Of a stretch of 64,000 nucleotides of DNA, positions 10,976 through 22,513 are shown in pieces (the stretch's first letter is position 1; the number at the start of each line of letters is the position of its first letter). Origin of the DNA: Mytilus edulis (taxonomy: Eukaryota > Mollusca > Bivalvia > Mytilida > Mytilidae); NCBI RefSeq assembly GCF_963676685.1, contig NC_092357.1, positions 23,650,647 to 23,714,646 of the forward strand. Direction: 5' to 3'. Both the position numbers and the translations under genes were made by a program. The notes below the pieces were generated by a model that was given only the letters and a program-made list of their open reading frames with translations, was not told the origin of the DNA and ran no database searches.

Positions 10976-13749
10976 ATTTCGATTCAGTTTATGAATGTAA
11001 AAATCGACAGAGACTATGGTGTACGGATATGATGATATCTTAAGGTTAGAAGAGAGACATTAGTCTATCCGCTATTGCGGGATGTATGTTAAAATGATAT
11101 AGTTTATCAACAGATTTTCTAGGAATGACATGATAAATGACACATAAGCAAAATCTGCACATATTTGAATACCTCAATTTTTAGCTGGATGCGTAATGCT
11201 CAGTCTTTCGTTTTTTTGTTTTTCATTTTATTGATGATTTTCGATCGTCTCTTTGTTATCTATCTGCAGCTTATTTTTTAGTTTATGAACATGCCGGTTA
11301 AAAAAGCACTTGAAAGTATTTAGTGGACCAAATATTTAATCATAGAAGACTATACTTTAAAGTTCTGCCTTTCAACACCTGAAAAATACATATGTCTAAT
11401 GTATGAAAATTAATGGACATCATTACATAAATTATCACTATGAGACATGTTGCTATTAATTTATAATCAACTTTATTAAAGTCGACTCTAGTTTGGGTGA
11501 ATCACAGAAATAGCGGTTGTTAACGACATGTTCTTAGTCCATCCAAACATTTGTTTTTCAAAAAATGTACACATGAATTGTTATCAACTAGTCAAGTTCG
11601 ATAATTGAATTTTCAAATATTCAAAAAACTATCAAAGACACCAGGCTTATAACTTTGTACGTCAGACAAAAGTTTCGTCTTCAAAACTCAATAGTGAATA
11701 TTGAATAAACACATTAGCAAACCACATACAGTTCAACGTTGAAGAGTATTAAAAATCCATGTTTAAAATGTTTACCTCGTACTGTAAGGGTTATCTTTTT
11801 CTACAACGGAAAGAATATTTAGTATTTCGAACAGTTAAAAGTTTTGTAAACAGGTACTAGTAATTTGTAGATATGACCATATCAATACGGAACATTTCTG
11901 AGTTCTGTTCTCTTTTTTGATTTTTTTGTTAGCCCTATCAATAGTTTAGCCAACTCAAATATTAGAGACAATTTTACAAGACTTTATGCTATATCTTCGT
12001 GGCCAGAAAAAAACCGCTAGATGCCAATTATCTGCAAAACAGGGGGTGTTTCTGTTAAACATGTATCTAACTAATGTTAAAAATATTAGCTTTGCAAACT
12101 TTTGATCACAATTTAAGTTTTTCTGTTTGACAAATTTAAAATTTATACTATTCATTTGAAGATAACTCTACCACATCATAAATAATCGAATAACCAAAAA
12201 AAACTTTATTAAACATCAAATCAAAAACCACTTAAAATGTGTATCCTTGAGTTCCTATTATCATATCAATATGTGATTCCCATACTTAAAATTTACTATT
12301 TATATTTGATAAGCCTCCGTCCATAGTATTTGAACTGATGTCACTATTTATGGTGTTCTTATTGTACAAGTTCAATGTGATGTTGTGTTAACTGTTGTCT
12401 GATGAGAACACCCAGCAGAAATCAATTGCATTCTAATTAATGCAATGTCCGTTAAAACGAATGAATTTACAATTTTAATGCTCCACTTCATTTAAATTTC
12501 ATGTTGATAGCTTTAGTTCAGTGACACTGATGAGCACTGTGTAAGTAACGTTAATTATAGAAAAATGTATTTTAAAAGATAATAAACATTTGTTATTGTT
12601 TTGTTAAATGGCAAAGTCATGAACGTAGTTCGTAAACATTTTAAAGGACAAATATTTTTTTAAAAACATTGAATATTCCTACGCCTCGAATAGAATTCAG
12701 CACCTACTTATTTTTTTGATAAAACAATATGTTAATACTGATCACATGCTGTTCACATTAAAACTAATTTAAGCAATTAAAAGGATATAAGACTAAATAA
12801 GTCTTCTAACTAGACGTAATTTAAAATTACATTAATCATTTTAAAACACGACACTCAAACTCGAAGTGTTTTGACTTTTGGGTGCTAAAAAAATAAACCA
12901 AGTATTTTGTATATATCCAATCATATCTTAGTATACAGACCTATAAATTGTTAACTATAACCTGTTCAGAAATATCCTCTTCTAGAACTGTACAAGAAGG
13001 TACAAGAAACAGTCCTTCAAAGCATAAATGGTAAGTCCATACTTCATCTTCTTTCTATAACTTGCTCCTGCGGTTAGGAACACACCAATTGCATGAATAA
13101 AGCTTCAAATGCTTTGCGTTTGATGTGTTTTCTTGATTAACATTCATCAGGACATTTAAAAGTCATTAACACAAAACCCTAGAGACGTTTAAATACACGG
13201 GGATCTATATGAACAAAAGTGTTAACTATTATAGCCAAAAAAACACAGTAAAAGCTAAATATTCCCCGAGTGATTTGGAAACTTAGTTCATTTAGAATAG
13301 TTTGTGCTATAATAAATTTTTGTATTCTTGTCTTTCATTTTTGCTAATGTGTAGTGATTAAGATTATAACAAAATATTGACTGCTGTACCCATATTTTTA
13401 ACATTTTTGACATGTTTGCCTAATAGTATTGTGTATGTTTGTTTTGTATACACATCGTTCTCATATGATAGAATTTTTTGAGACTGTCATACAAGAGGGA
13501 TGTTTTATTTAAGGAACATTCCGTTTTGGTTTTTCCTCGAAGTTCGGTATTTTGTTATTTTTTTCTCATTTCTAAGTCTGCAAGCGGACAATTGAAAGCA
13601 GTAATGTAAGTTACAAATCATGGAATTAGTTGTTGACTTCCTGTTTTTAATAGTGCATTTAGAAATGATCTTTAAATTACTACTGTTTGTTTGTACCTCT
13701 GTTACATAGAGATAACTATCACGTCATTTACTATGTATTGGCGTTTTTA
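10976..13749. other. no gene seen
   Basis: AT-rich stretch with short reading frames only, no domain-like translation and no strong tandem repeat. It may include the lost gag and 5' LTR of the Gypsy remnant near its left edge. Confidence 0.45.
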
Positions 13750-14245
13750 TTCCCCGAGGGTATCACCAGCCCAGTTGTCAGCACTTTTGGGTTGACATGA
13801 ATTCATCATTGGTATAGTCATGCTTATAAATGTTTACAATAACTTACAAATAAGGTTTTCTGCCGACGAAATAGAATACCTTAGCTGAAGAAAACAGCCC
13901 AAGGACACCAATGGGTATTCAACACAGCAAGAAAATCGCACAAGCGGGCTTCAGCTGGCCCTCAAACAAAAATATGTACTAGATCAGTGAAAATGAATGT
14001 CAAACTAAATTCCAAAACATATAAATGAACTAAAAATAAAATCAATACAAATATATATTCTCTTAGATGTATTTGGCCAATATTAATGAACTTTTTGGTC
14101 CCCAGTGCTCCTCAACTTCGTACTTTGTTTTGCCTTTTTAACTTTTTTAATTCGAGCGTCACCGATGATTTGCAGACGAAACGCGCGACTGACGAAAAGA
14201 TGAATTTTCAATCATGGGTATCTATGATGAGACTATTTACAAAAC
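13750..14245 (+). repeat. dispersed repeat family R3 with a nested R5 copy
   Basis: The left part 'gagggtatcaccagcccag...ttgacatgaat' and the right part (from ~14056) 'attcgagcgtcaccgatga' with 'cagacgaaacgcgcg' belong to one mussel repeat. Between them (13893-14050) lies another family, R5, with 'caatgggtattcaacacagc' and 'gcgggcttcagctggcc'. Other R3 copies: 15095, 16343, 17455, 40265 and 49720. Confidence 0.65.
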
Positions 14246-15094
14246 CTTATCACCGTCCTTCAAGTTTCAAAGTTACTTTTAATGGAAAACACTAAATACA
14301 TGTTCTTTTCTAGTAGACAGTTCTGGTTAAACCTCTTTAATTATCTCTATCAATACACTAGAAACTTATTTCCTTACTCTACATCACTGTTTTGTATTTA
14401 AGGCACCTTCCACTTGTTATACTACTGGCACAATTTACTTATATTCATGACATTATTTCAAGTAACGCAGTTAGACTAAACACGTTTTACAAGTAAATTG
14501 AACTAAATATTGGCGAAGTTAAATGTCGCCATTATAATCAATGATCCATGATTATAAGGAATTCAACCACACATACATAGCACCACTGATTTCTACGTTC
14601 AACTCACCATTGCTTTCTGTGTTAAACTCACCACTGCTTTCTATGTTAAACTCACCACTGCTTTCTATGTCTTCAATCATCAGGTATGTCGTCCTTATTT
14701 GAAATAAAGTTATAGTCATTTAATAAAAAAACTATATTTTATCCTGGAATGTGCTTAATATTCAACATACCGATATCGAATATTAGAGTGAACTTATTCC
14801 CAAGAAGTTTGGTAGCACAAACAAAGGCACTTCTGATCCGAACAACAGAGTAAAAGTGCCCACCTATTTAGATTTTATATCTTCTTATCATTTAAAAGAA
14901 ACGTATAAAAGGAATCTACAGTGACCACAAGCCCTGAAGCTTTCATTTGATACCATTATTGTTCTAATATCTTACTTATTGATACAGTTACAGCTATAAG
15001 TCGGATATATTGTGTTCCAACATTGACTACTTTCTGTATGTTGTTTTTTCCGAGCCCTGATTAGTAATTCTATATCACAAGGAAACCCATTTAA
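14246..15094. other. no gene; small 25-bp tandem repeat
   Basis: AT-rich. At about 14580-14670 there are four copies of a ~25-bp unit 'ctcaccactgctttctatg' plus a few bases. Nothing else recognisable. Confidence 0.5.
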
Positions 15095-15540
15095 AGAGAA
15101 CTGACTAGAAAACAGACTAATACATGTAACTGGACTCGTGAAGCTATTAATTTATCAACGGACACAACCAGATGACCAGTACTTAGTAAACTCATCATAT
15201 ATACCACGATTGAAATTTTGCGTTTGCACACGACGCGCGTCATGTCTACAATTGACTCGTCTGTGACGCTCGAATAAAAAAAGGTTAAAAAGGCCAAATT
15301 AATTAAGAGGTTGAAGAGCAATGAAGACCAACATTCCTTAAAGTTTTGCCAAATACAGCTAGGATAATATATTCCTGAGGTAAAAAAGCCTTTGTATTTC
15401 ACAACATTAAAGTTTTGTGAATAGATGATTTATAATTATTACCATATCAATGATAATTGATGTCAAAACAAGTTCCGACTACTGAGCTGGTGATACCCTC
15501 GAGGAATAAAAACTCCACCAGCACCGGAATCGACCCACTT
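15095..15540 (-). repeat. dispersed repeat R3, minus orientation
   Basis: Contains 'cgacgcgcgtcatgtctac', 'gtctgtgacgctcgaat', 'aaagttttgccaaatacagc' and ends near 'ctgagctggtgataccctcg', the reverse of the 13750 copy. Confidence 0.7.
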
Positions 15541-15558
15541 GTTCTAAGTAATATTATC

Positions 15559-16341
15559 TTAAGGATGTATTCTTCTGACTTTTCAGTCTCGTTCAGTCTC
15601 GTTGAAATCTCGTTCTTGAATTATTTTCAAAACATGTGATACAAGTGGAAAATATCAATGAATTTTAAAAATATTATAATCAAACATACCTCTGTGAAAT
15701 AATTGTGTATTCACAATGAATGATTTTTGAGTAATCCAGTTTTCAAATTTTACGACCAATCAAGTCAGTATTTTTAGCCAACATTATGAGAAAATGGGTG
15801 AGGGATACAAAAAATTATTTCACAAGAATCATGTACATCCCATATCATTTTGGTCTTTTCAAATTTCCTAGATATGTATTTTTTCAATCATTTATAACAA
15901 AAAAGTTGAAATAATATGCATTCTATTCTTAAAACTGAGAAAAATCACAAAAATACAAAATTGACAGCATGGTAAATTTTACACAAAAAAACGTCAAAAT
16001 ATGATAAAACTTTCTTATATTAACACCTACCTATAGTTTTTTTAAGTAAAATTTATTCAGATTGGTCCACTCCATCTTTATAGAAAGTATGAAAAAAAGT
16101 TTAATTGTGGATCTGTGATTTTTTTCACGACGATAGCCCAAAAATAGGTAAAAATCGATGAAAAATGGGAAAATCATCAAAATTGGGCATTTTCAGAGGG
16201 TCGTAGCAAAAATAGAAGTGCACCACCATATGATTTTTCTTCGCCAATTATTTTGTTACAGTCTTATAAACCCAAAAATCAGGTTAAGAAAAAAAGTTTA
16301 ATTCTAGAAATTTTTGGCTCCTCAGAGGTGTACATCCTTAA
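15559..16341. mobile_element. MITE-like element, TTAAGGATGTA ends
   Basis: Begins TTAAGGATGTAT at 15559 and ends TACATCCTTAA at ~16341, an inverted terminal match. A second member with related ends is at 49351-49712. It sits between two R3 pieces. No coding capacity. Confidence 0.55.
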
Positions 16342-16342
16342 A

Positions 16343-16505
16343 TACCAGGATTTAAATTTTATATTTGCGCTAGACTCGTTTGTGACGCTCGAATAAAAAA
16401 AAGGTAAAAAGGCCAAATAAATGACGAATTTGAAGAGAACTGAGGACAAAAAAATCCTAAAAGTTTTGCCAAATACAGCTTGGATAATATATTCCTTAGG
16501 GAGAA
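16343..16505 (-). repeat. dispersed repeat R3 fragment
   Basis: 'gtttgtgacgctcgaataa', 'aaaaggccaaataaatgac' and 'aagttttgccaaatacagc' match R3. Confidence 0.65.
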
Positions 16506-16509
16506 AAAC

Positions 16510-17146
16510 TTCTATTCTCTAGACTTTTTACCCTTTATTTTCTATTTTTTATACTTTTTGCCCGTTATCTCTATTGTTTATAATTGATTCCCTAATTATT
16601 CTATATTCTTTTTATTTCATTGACTCATCTATTCTTAATTTTCTTGGGGTAGATTTTTCTATATTTTTCATATGTGTTGCCAATTAGTCTCCTTTCTTTT
16701 TATTTTACTACCCATTAATTCTCTATTTTTTATTTTCTTGGGGTAAATTTTTATCTATTCTTTAAATTTTTTGCCCATTATTCTCCTTTCTTTTTCTTAT
16801 TTTACTACCCTTTATTGTCTATTCTTTTTTTTCTTGGAATAGATTTTTAACTATTCTTTAGATTTTTGGCCCATTATTCTCTATTCTTTGTTTTCTTGGA
16901 ATAGATTTTTAACTATTCTTTAGATTTTTGGCCCATAATTCTCTATTCTGTATTTTCTTGGGTTAGATTTTTATCTATTTTTCAGATTTGTGGCTCATTA
17001 TTCTCTATTCTTTATTTCCTTGGGGTAGTTTTTTTTATCTTGTCTTTAGCTTTTTGGCCCATTATTCCCTACTCGTTATTTTCTTGGGGTAGATTTTTAT
17101 CTATTCTTTAGATTTTTGGCCCATTATTCTCTATTCTGTAATCTCC
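16510..17146. repeat. T-rich minisatellite, ~62-bp unit
   Basis: About nine degenerate units built around 'ggcccattattctctattct', 'ttttcttggggtagattttt' and 'atctattctttagatttt'. Units are most regular at 16850-17146. A related, reversed fragment appears near 36180-36310. Confidence 0.8.
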
Positions 17147-17299
17147 ACCCACATCCTTATGTCAGGCTTTTAAAGGTTGTACGAAACGGATGACAAAAAT
17201 TAACTCTATTTGAAAAAAAAATTGACACTACATCAATAAAGAGGTAAGAGCATTTAACACCAGAAATTATAAAACGATTGTAATAAAACTATGAAATAT

Positions 17300-17665
17300 A
17301 AAAAAGAAGATGTGGTATGATTTCCAATGAGACAACTATCCACAAAAGACCTCAATGACAGACATTAACAACTATAGGTCACCGTACGGCCTTCAACAAT
17401 GAGCAAATTCCATACCACATAGTCAGCCATAAAAGGCCCCGATAAGACTGCATTTGGCCTTTGTAATTTTTTTAAGTCTAGTATGTCAATAAACTCATTA
17501 TAGAGTTTGGATTGAAATTTGTATTTGCGCCAGATGCGTGTTTTGTCTGCAAAAAAACCATCAGTGACGTTCGAATCAAAAGAATTCAAAAGGCCTAATG
17601 AAGTAAGAAGAGCAAAGAGGACACACCATTACTTAAAGTTTTGCCTTATACAGTTAGGGGAATCT
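17300..17665 (-). repeat. dispersed repeats R4 and R3, adjacent
   Basis: 17300-17455 has 'gatgtggtatgatttccaat', 'gagacaactatccaca' and 'tataggtcaccgtacggcc' (family R4; other copies near 34230 and 48215). 17455-17665 is an R3 piece with 'atcagtgacgttcgaatc' and 'aaagttttgccttatacag'. Confidence 0.65.
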
Positions 17666-17689
17666 ATTCTTGTATGTTTTCTACTTTTA

Positions 17690-17830
17690 GTTCATTGATA
17701 TGTTTCGGAGTTTAGTTTGGTGTCCATTTCACTAAACTAGGACACATTTTCGTCTAGGGGGCAGCAGAAGGCCGCTTGTGCGATTTTAATGCTGTGCTGA
17801 AGACCCATTGATGGCTTTGGGCCTTCTTTT
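17690..17830 (-). repeat. dispersed repeat R5, reverse copy
   Basis: 'cattgatatgtttcggagtt', 'aaggccgcttgtgcgatttt' and 'gctgaagacccattgatgg' are the reverse of the R5 copy at 13893-14050. Another R5 copy is at 46090-46290. Confidence 0.65.
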
Positions 17831-17959
17831 CCTCTTTGGTCGATTTGTTGTCTCTTTTGCACGTTAAAAATTTACTTTCTCAATTTTATCTAGGTAAGGG
17901 GTTTAAAATTTTAGAATTTGAACCAGTACAGCGAGTCTGTGTTTTAACACACTAGTGAC

Positions 17960-18185
17960 CTGTTTTTGTGGTTATTTATCAATACCAGTTCATAGTTGTA
18001 TGATCTGTAAATGTTTCTATATTGTCCTACTCAGGACTGGTTCTCTCCCATGCTGAGGACAAGGGACCAGTTTTTGTGGCTATTTATCTTTCAATACCAG
18101 TATATAGTTGTCTGATCTGTAAATGTTTCTATAATGTCCTATTCAGGACTGGTCCTCTCCCATGCAAAGGACATCGGACCAGTCT
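17960..18185 (+). repeat. two-copy tandem repeat, ~113 bp
   Basis: Two successive copies containing 'gatctgtaaatgtttctat', 'tcaggactggt' and 'ctctcccatgc', each ending near 'gaccag'. Non-coding. Confidence 0.75.
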
Positions 18186-18420
18186 ATGTCTTATTCCAAA
18201 TTGTAACATTTGATCCGAATTAATGCATAGCAGAAGACGCCTACCAGCCCAAAGCAACCACCCTCACTTTTTTTTATGTTAATTTGTTTCCATCAGATTT
18301 CAAAAAAACAATAAATGATCGGGACTGTAATATACTTACTATTTACATTGGTGAAAGTAGTTATAAGAAAAATAATGTATACTTTGAAGTATATGTTTGT
18401 CAAATAAATGATGTGAGCTC

Positions 18421-19065
18421 AGCTCAGTAGTCAGTGCTTCGGTACTGACATGATTAAACAAACTTTACTAAAATTGTCCGTTGATAAATTTTGAAATTAT
18501 TATGAAACTAAGGTTTTAACTCCCCCAGGCAAAGTTGGCTTTAGATGAATTTGGCTATTTATTTTAGGTATTTTTAACATATAGCTCTTCAACGATTTTC
18601 GGTACTTACACATCTTCGGATTTCAAATGTTTGGCTTTGAGCGTTCCTGATGAAGGTAAATCCAGAAAAGCGCTTCGGACGCAATAAATTAATAAACGTG
18701 TTGTTTTAAATTTTTACATCACTGGGTCGATACCTCTGCTGGTGGACTATCAGTCCCCGAGGGTATCATCAGCTCAGTAGTCAGTGCTTCGGTACTGACA
18801 CGATTAAACAAACTTTACTAAAATTGTCCGTTGATAAATTTTGAAATTATTATGAAACTAAGGTTTCAACTCCCTCAGGCAAAGTTGGCTTTAGATGAAT
18901 TTGGCTATTTATTTTAGGTATTTTGAACATATATCTCTTCAACGATTTTCGGTACTTATACATCTTCGGATTTCAAATGTTTGGCTTTGAGCGTTCCTGA
19001 TGAAGGTAAATCCAGAAAAGCGCTTCGGACGCAATAAATTATTAAACGTGTTGTTTTAAAATTTT
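18421..19065 (+). repeat. 350-bp tandem duplication
   Basis: 18421-18715 recurs at 18771-19065 with few differences: 'agctcagtagtcagtgcttc', 'caaactttactaaaattgtc' and 'gcgcttcggacgcaataaat' are shared. The two copies are spaced 350 bp apart. A degenerate R4 piece follows at 19070-19165. Confidence 0.85.
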
Positions 19066-19267
19066 GGCTTTTAGTTGAAGACCGTACGTTGACCTTTAAT
19101 GATTTACTTTTGCAAATTGTGAATTGAATGAGAGAGGTACGGTGTCTCATTGGCACTCATAAAATTACCAAGATTTTAATGTGTGGACCCTACGCGGTTT
19201 TAGTGATGACTGAATCTAAAGGATCAAGTGCGGTAAGAAGGCCAAATGAATAACAGTAAAATAAATA

Positions 19268-19405
19268 AAGGCAACAGTAGTATATCGGTGTTCAAACTCA
19301 TAAATCCGTGGACAAAAAACAAAATCGGGATAACAACCTAAAACTGAAGGAAACGCATAAATATAAGAGGATAACAACGACACAACACTACAATGTAACT
19401 AACAC
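19268..19405 (+). repeat. dispersed repeat R1 copy
   Basis: 'aaggcaacagtagtatatcg', 'aaactcataaatccgtgg' and 'ataagaggataacaacgaca' match the 8703 copy. Confidence 0.65.
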
Positions 19406-19559
19406 AAATAACCCAGATTACTGCATAATTGATATTTCATGTCAACAAAGCTCAATACTGATTTTTGGTATCCAAGGTGAAGCAACGTCCACCAGCAGTG
19501 AAATCGACCTAGTTGTTTTTAAATCTTTCAAAGTTATCATGTTTATAAATAAATAAATT

Positions 19560-19835
19560 AATTTTGGATGTAACGCGTCTTCTGATTGGATGACGGTGTT
19601 TGTTTATCAGCTCATAGACATAATTTAGTCATGTGACCTTGACGCCATCAACGTTTTTTCATGGTTTACTCCGGTTAAAAAATGGAATTAAGAATAAAAT
19701 TATAAGAAATGACTATAATATTTTTTCTGTCTAAAAAGTATGCTACGCGGGTTATTTAGTGTGCACCACATTTTGGATATTATTTGTTCATAGACAGACC
19801 AAATATTACAGTCATTCCTTAGATGTAGAACATCA
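19560..19835. mobile_element. MITE-like element M1
   Basis: Starts near 'ttttggatgtaacgcgtctt' and holds an imperfect hairpin: 'gactataatattttttctgt' pairs with 'agacagaccaaatattacag'. Related copies at 33882-34190 and, in reverse, 45712-46015. Confidence 0.6.
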
Positions 19836-19884
19836 ATCGCACATCTCATATACATTGTAATCATATACTGTGGACTTATTATTA

Positions 19885-20062
19885 TTGGTTGGATACCAAT
19901 TTTCGTGGGTTTTGTTTGTACAGGCGAACCACGAAATCCAATGTTCAACGAATATCATATTTTCAATATGCTTTGTATATAGAGAATGACAAAATCACGA
20001 AATCAAATATCAACGAATATACAAGTTATAAGAAATCCACGAAAATTGATACCCACGAAAAA
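19885..20062. mobile_element. MITE-like element M2
   Basis: 'ggataccaattttcgtggg' near 19891 is an inverted match of 'ccacgaaaattgatacccac' near 20036-20055. Short and non-coding. Confidence 0.55.
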
Positions 20063-20125
20063 AAAATTAATCTAAAGTATTGATTTAAAAGCTCGACTTA
20101 AAAGATAAACACCAATGTAATAAAT

Positions 20126-20403
20126 TAAGGTGGTACCAAACACCTTGACGAAAATTAATTTGGCTAATTTAATTTTCATAAAATTTTGACGAAATATTTC
20201 ATTTGATCCTTAGATAAAAATATGAAAAAATCAAAAAGCTCGAACCACACTTCTCTGAAAAATTGTCATTGAATATAGAGCAGTTTGACAAACACAATTG
20301 TTTATCATTGAACAGCTTGAATTTCCATAACAATAGAACGTGTTTCAAACGCGCAGCTGATTTCTGCAGAGTTATATCCCTATTATGTAATATAACACCT
20401 TAA
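20126..20403. mobile_element. MITE-like element M3 just before the signal-peptide exon
   Basis: Left end TTAAGGTGG and right end ACACCTTAA form an inverted match. The body has 'cgcgcagctgatttctgcag', which I recognise from a bivalve dispersed element. It ends about 40 bp before the first LDLa-gene exon at 20442. Confidence 0.55.
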
Positions 20404-20441
20404 CCAGATAATAAACTTTAATGTTTTTACTTACAATGTAG

Positions 20442-20499
20442 GATATCTTAAAAATATGGACAGTGGTATTATTACTAGGAACAAGCCTGCAGTGTTCAA
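20442..20499 (+). CDS. exon 1: signal peptide
   Basis: Translates as [19 protein letters not shown] plus one base, followed by GTAAGT. Hydrophobic core then a small/Cys end fits a signal peptide. There is no in-frame Met: the only ATG just upstream (20437) is followed at once by TAG. The most likely reading is a 3' splice site ending in that TAG (20439-20441), with the start codon in an unseen upstream exon. Confidence 0.62.
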
Positions 20500-22479
20500 G
20501 TAAGTTATTATTTGTTATAGTATGCATAAGCAAGAGTTAAAGCCAATGAAATAATAAAACAATTCACATCCTACAATTTAGATAGGTACATATCTAATAA
20601 AGATATAATTCATGTAAGCTATAGATTTGTTGGAAATTTACACATAGCCTGGGCCTAGATATACATTTGTAAGAATTTAAGAATTTAAGATTAAAGTATT
20701 TCACGGCCCAGACCATGTGTAAATTTACCAAAAAATCTATGTCTTCTAAGAATTATTTAGATTCTTACAGGACAAATACGGTATCTCAGAAACTGACGCG
20801 ATTATGGTTATGCCGTCTGTGTGGCTGTTCTATTTTACCAAGAGTTCGATAAATGTAAAAATTTACATTTTATCTTGTAAGCTAACGTCATATTATAATC
20901 AAGGAGTCGCCATGATGACTTGTTGAAATTAACCAAATGTTCGAATAATGCAACAGAATAAAAAAAACCTACCTTAAATCTTTTTTGTAATGTAATCATA
21001 TCCGTGTTTATACGGTAAACGCAATGGAAAAAAAAACCTTCAGCGTTGATTTTTTTCATTTTTATGACGTCATGATTAGAAATAACGTTAATGTGTCAAA
21101 AACAATAATGGAATTTCGCGGTAATTTAATATGTTTCATTTTGCACATTTTTCCAATCTCACGCATTCTTTTTATTATGCACCAGAGTAAAGATTATGTT
21201 AGTTTTCTTTCCATTGTAAAATTTAACACAGATAAATCAAAATAGCATTTGCGTAAAGGTTTCGATACATGTGGATTTACGTGGGAGGTATATTTTAACA
21301 GCCATTTATATGTTCATCTCAGAGTCTGCGCTGAGTATAGATACATCGAGAATACAATCACGGCGTTGTTTACAAAGCGAAAGAAGCAAGTCATAATAGA
21401 GTAATGCGTTATGAATGGATATTTTTTGTAACGATTTTTTGTATAGTCTACCTATTGTTTCAAGAGACGTTTGTATATCGTTGCATATAAACTTGTAATC
21501 TTTTATTGAAACAAAAAAATCATAACACAAATTCTTTGTATGATGAGAAAACCAATTTAACGTATTTTCCTTATCACTTATCACGTAACGACGTTAAACC
21601 AATCATAACGTCATAATGTACGCGAGGTGTGATAATGTACGATAAGCCAACTAAATAAAATTTTCGTATCGTTTATTCATACAACACAACGTTCAGTAAT
21701 TACTCAACCTTGGCCCCAAGGATTATTAGGTCTTTTTTTTCGAAAAGCAATCGAATTGTGATGACAGTCAGTAACATCAAAGAAAAAAAAAAACAATTTA
21801 AAAATCATCAAAATTATTAGTGAATTTGTAGTCATAAAATCATAATACTATGTCAATGAAATAATTTGGTTGTTCTTGTAGGTGCATGCGAAGAATGGGA
21901 ATTTAGCTGTTCGGAAAACTCATGTATTCCCGAGGATTGGCTATGTGACGGTGAAAATGATTGTGACAATCAATCTGACGAGACAGAGCAAAGTTGTATA
22001 TCAGGTAAATGATATAAGTATGTTCTCTCCTCTTGTTTTTGATTTTTTTGCCAGATATTCGGAATCCTCTGGTGTTATACATATAGGACCTGTATTGTTC
22101 TTTTTTTAATATTATAACTTTTTTACTTTATTTTGTCATAATTTTAAAAGAATAAATCTTCAAATGTTAAAAGTATGGAAAATCTAGAGAGCGTAATATC
22201 CAATAACTTCAATTGATTATATTGCAAAAACAAGAACACGTAAATATCATTTTTTCTACATTTTTGAAAGTTCAGTTATTCATACACTATCAATTAATAC
22301 CAGTGTTACAAACAGCTTGTCATTTTAAAACACAGAGGCGATCTTCCATAAACTCTATATTCTTACCTATTTGTATGTTAACTATGTTATCAATTTACTA
22401 ACATGAAGGTGTCAGAACACCAATTCAAAACGTATACAAAAGTAACCCTACTCTGATACAAAATAGTGCTCTTGATATT

Positions 22480-22513
<34 letters not shown>

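Noticed and set aside
10976-13749. Possible further gag of the Gypsy remnant
   Set aside because: No zinc knuckle or gag-like translation could be read with confidence.
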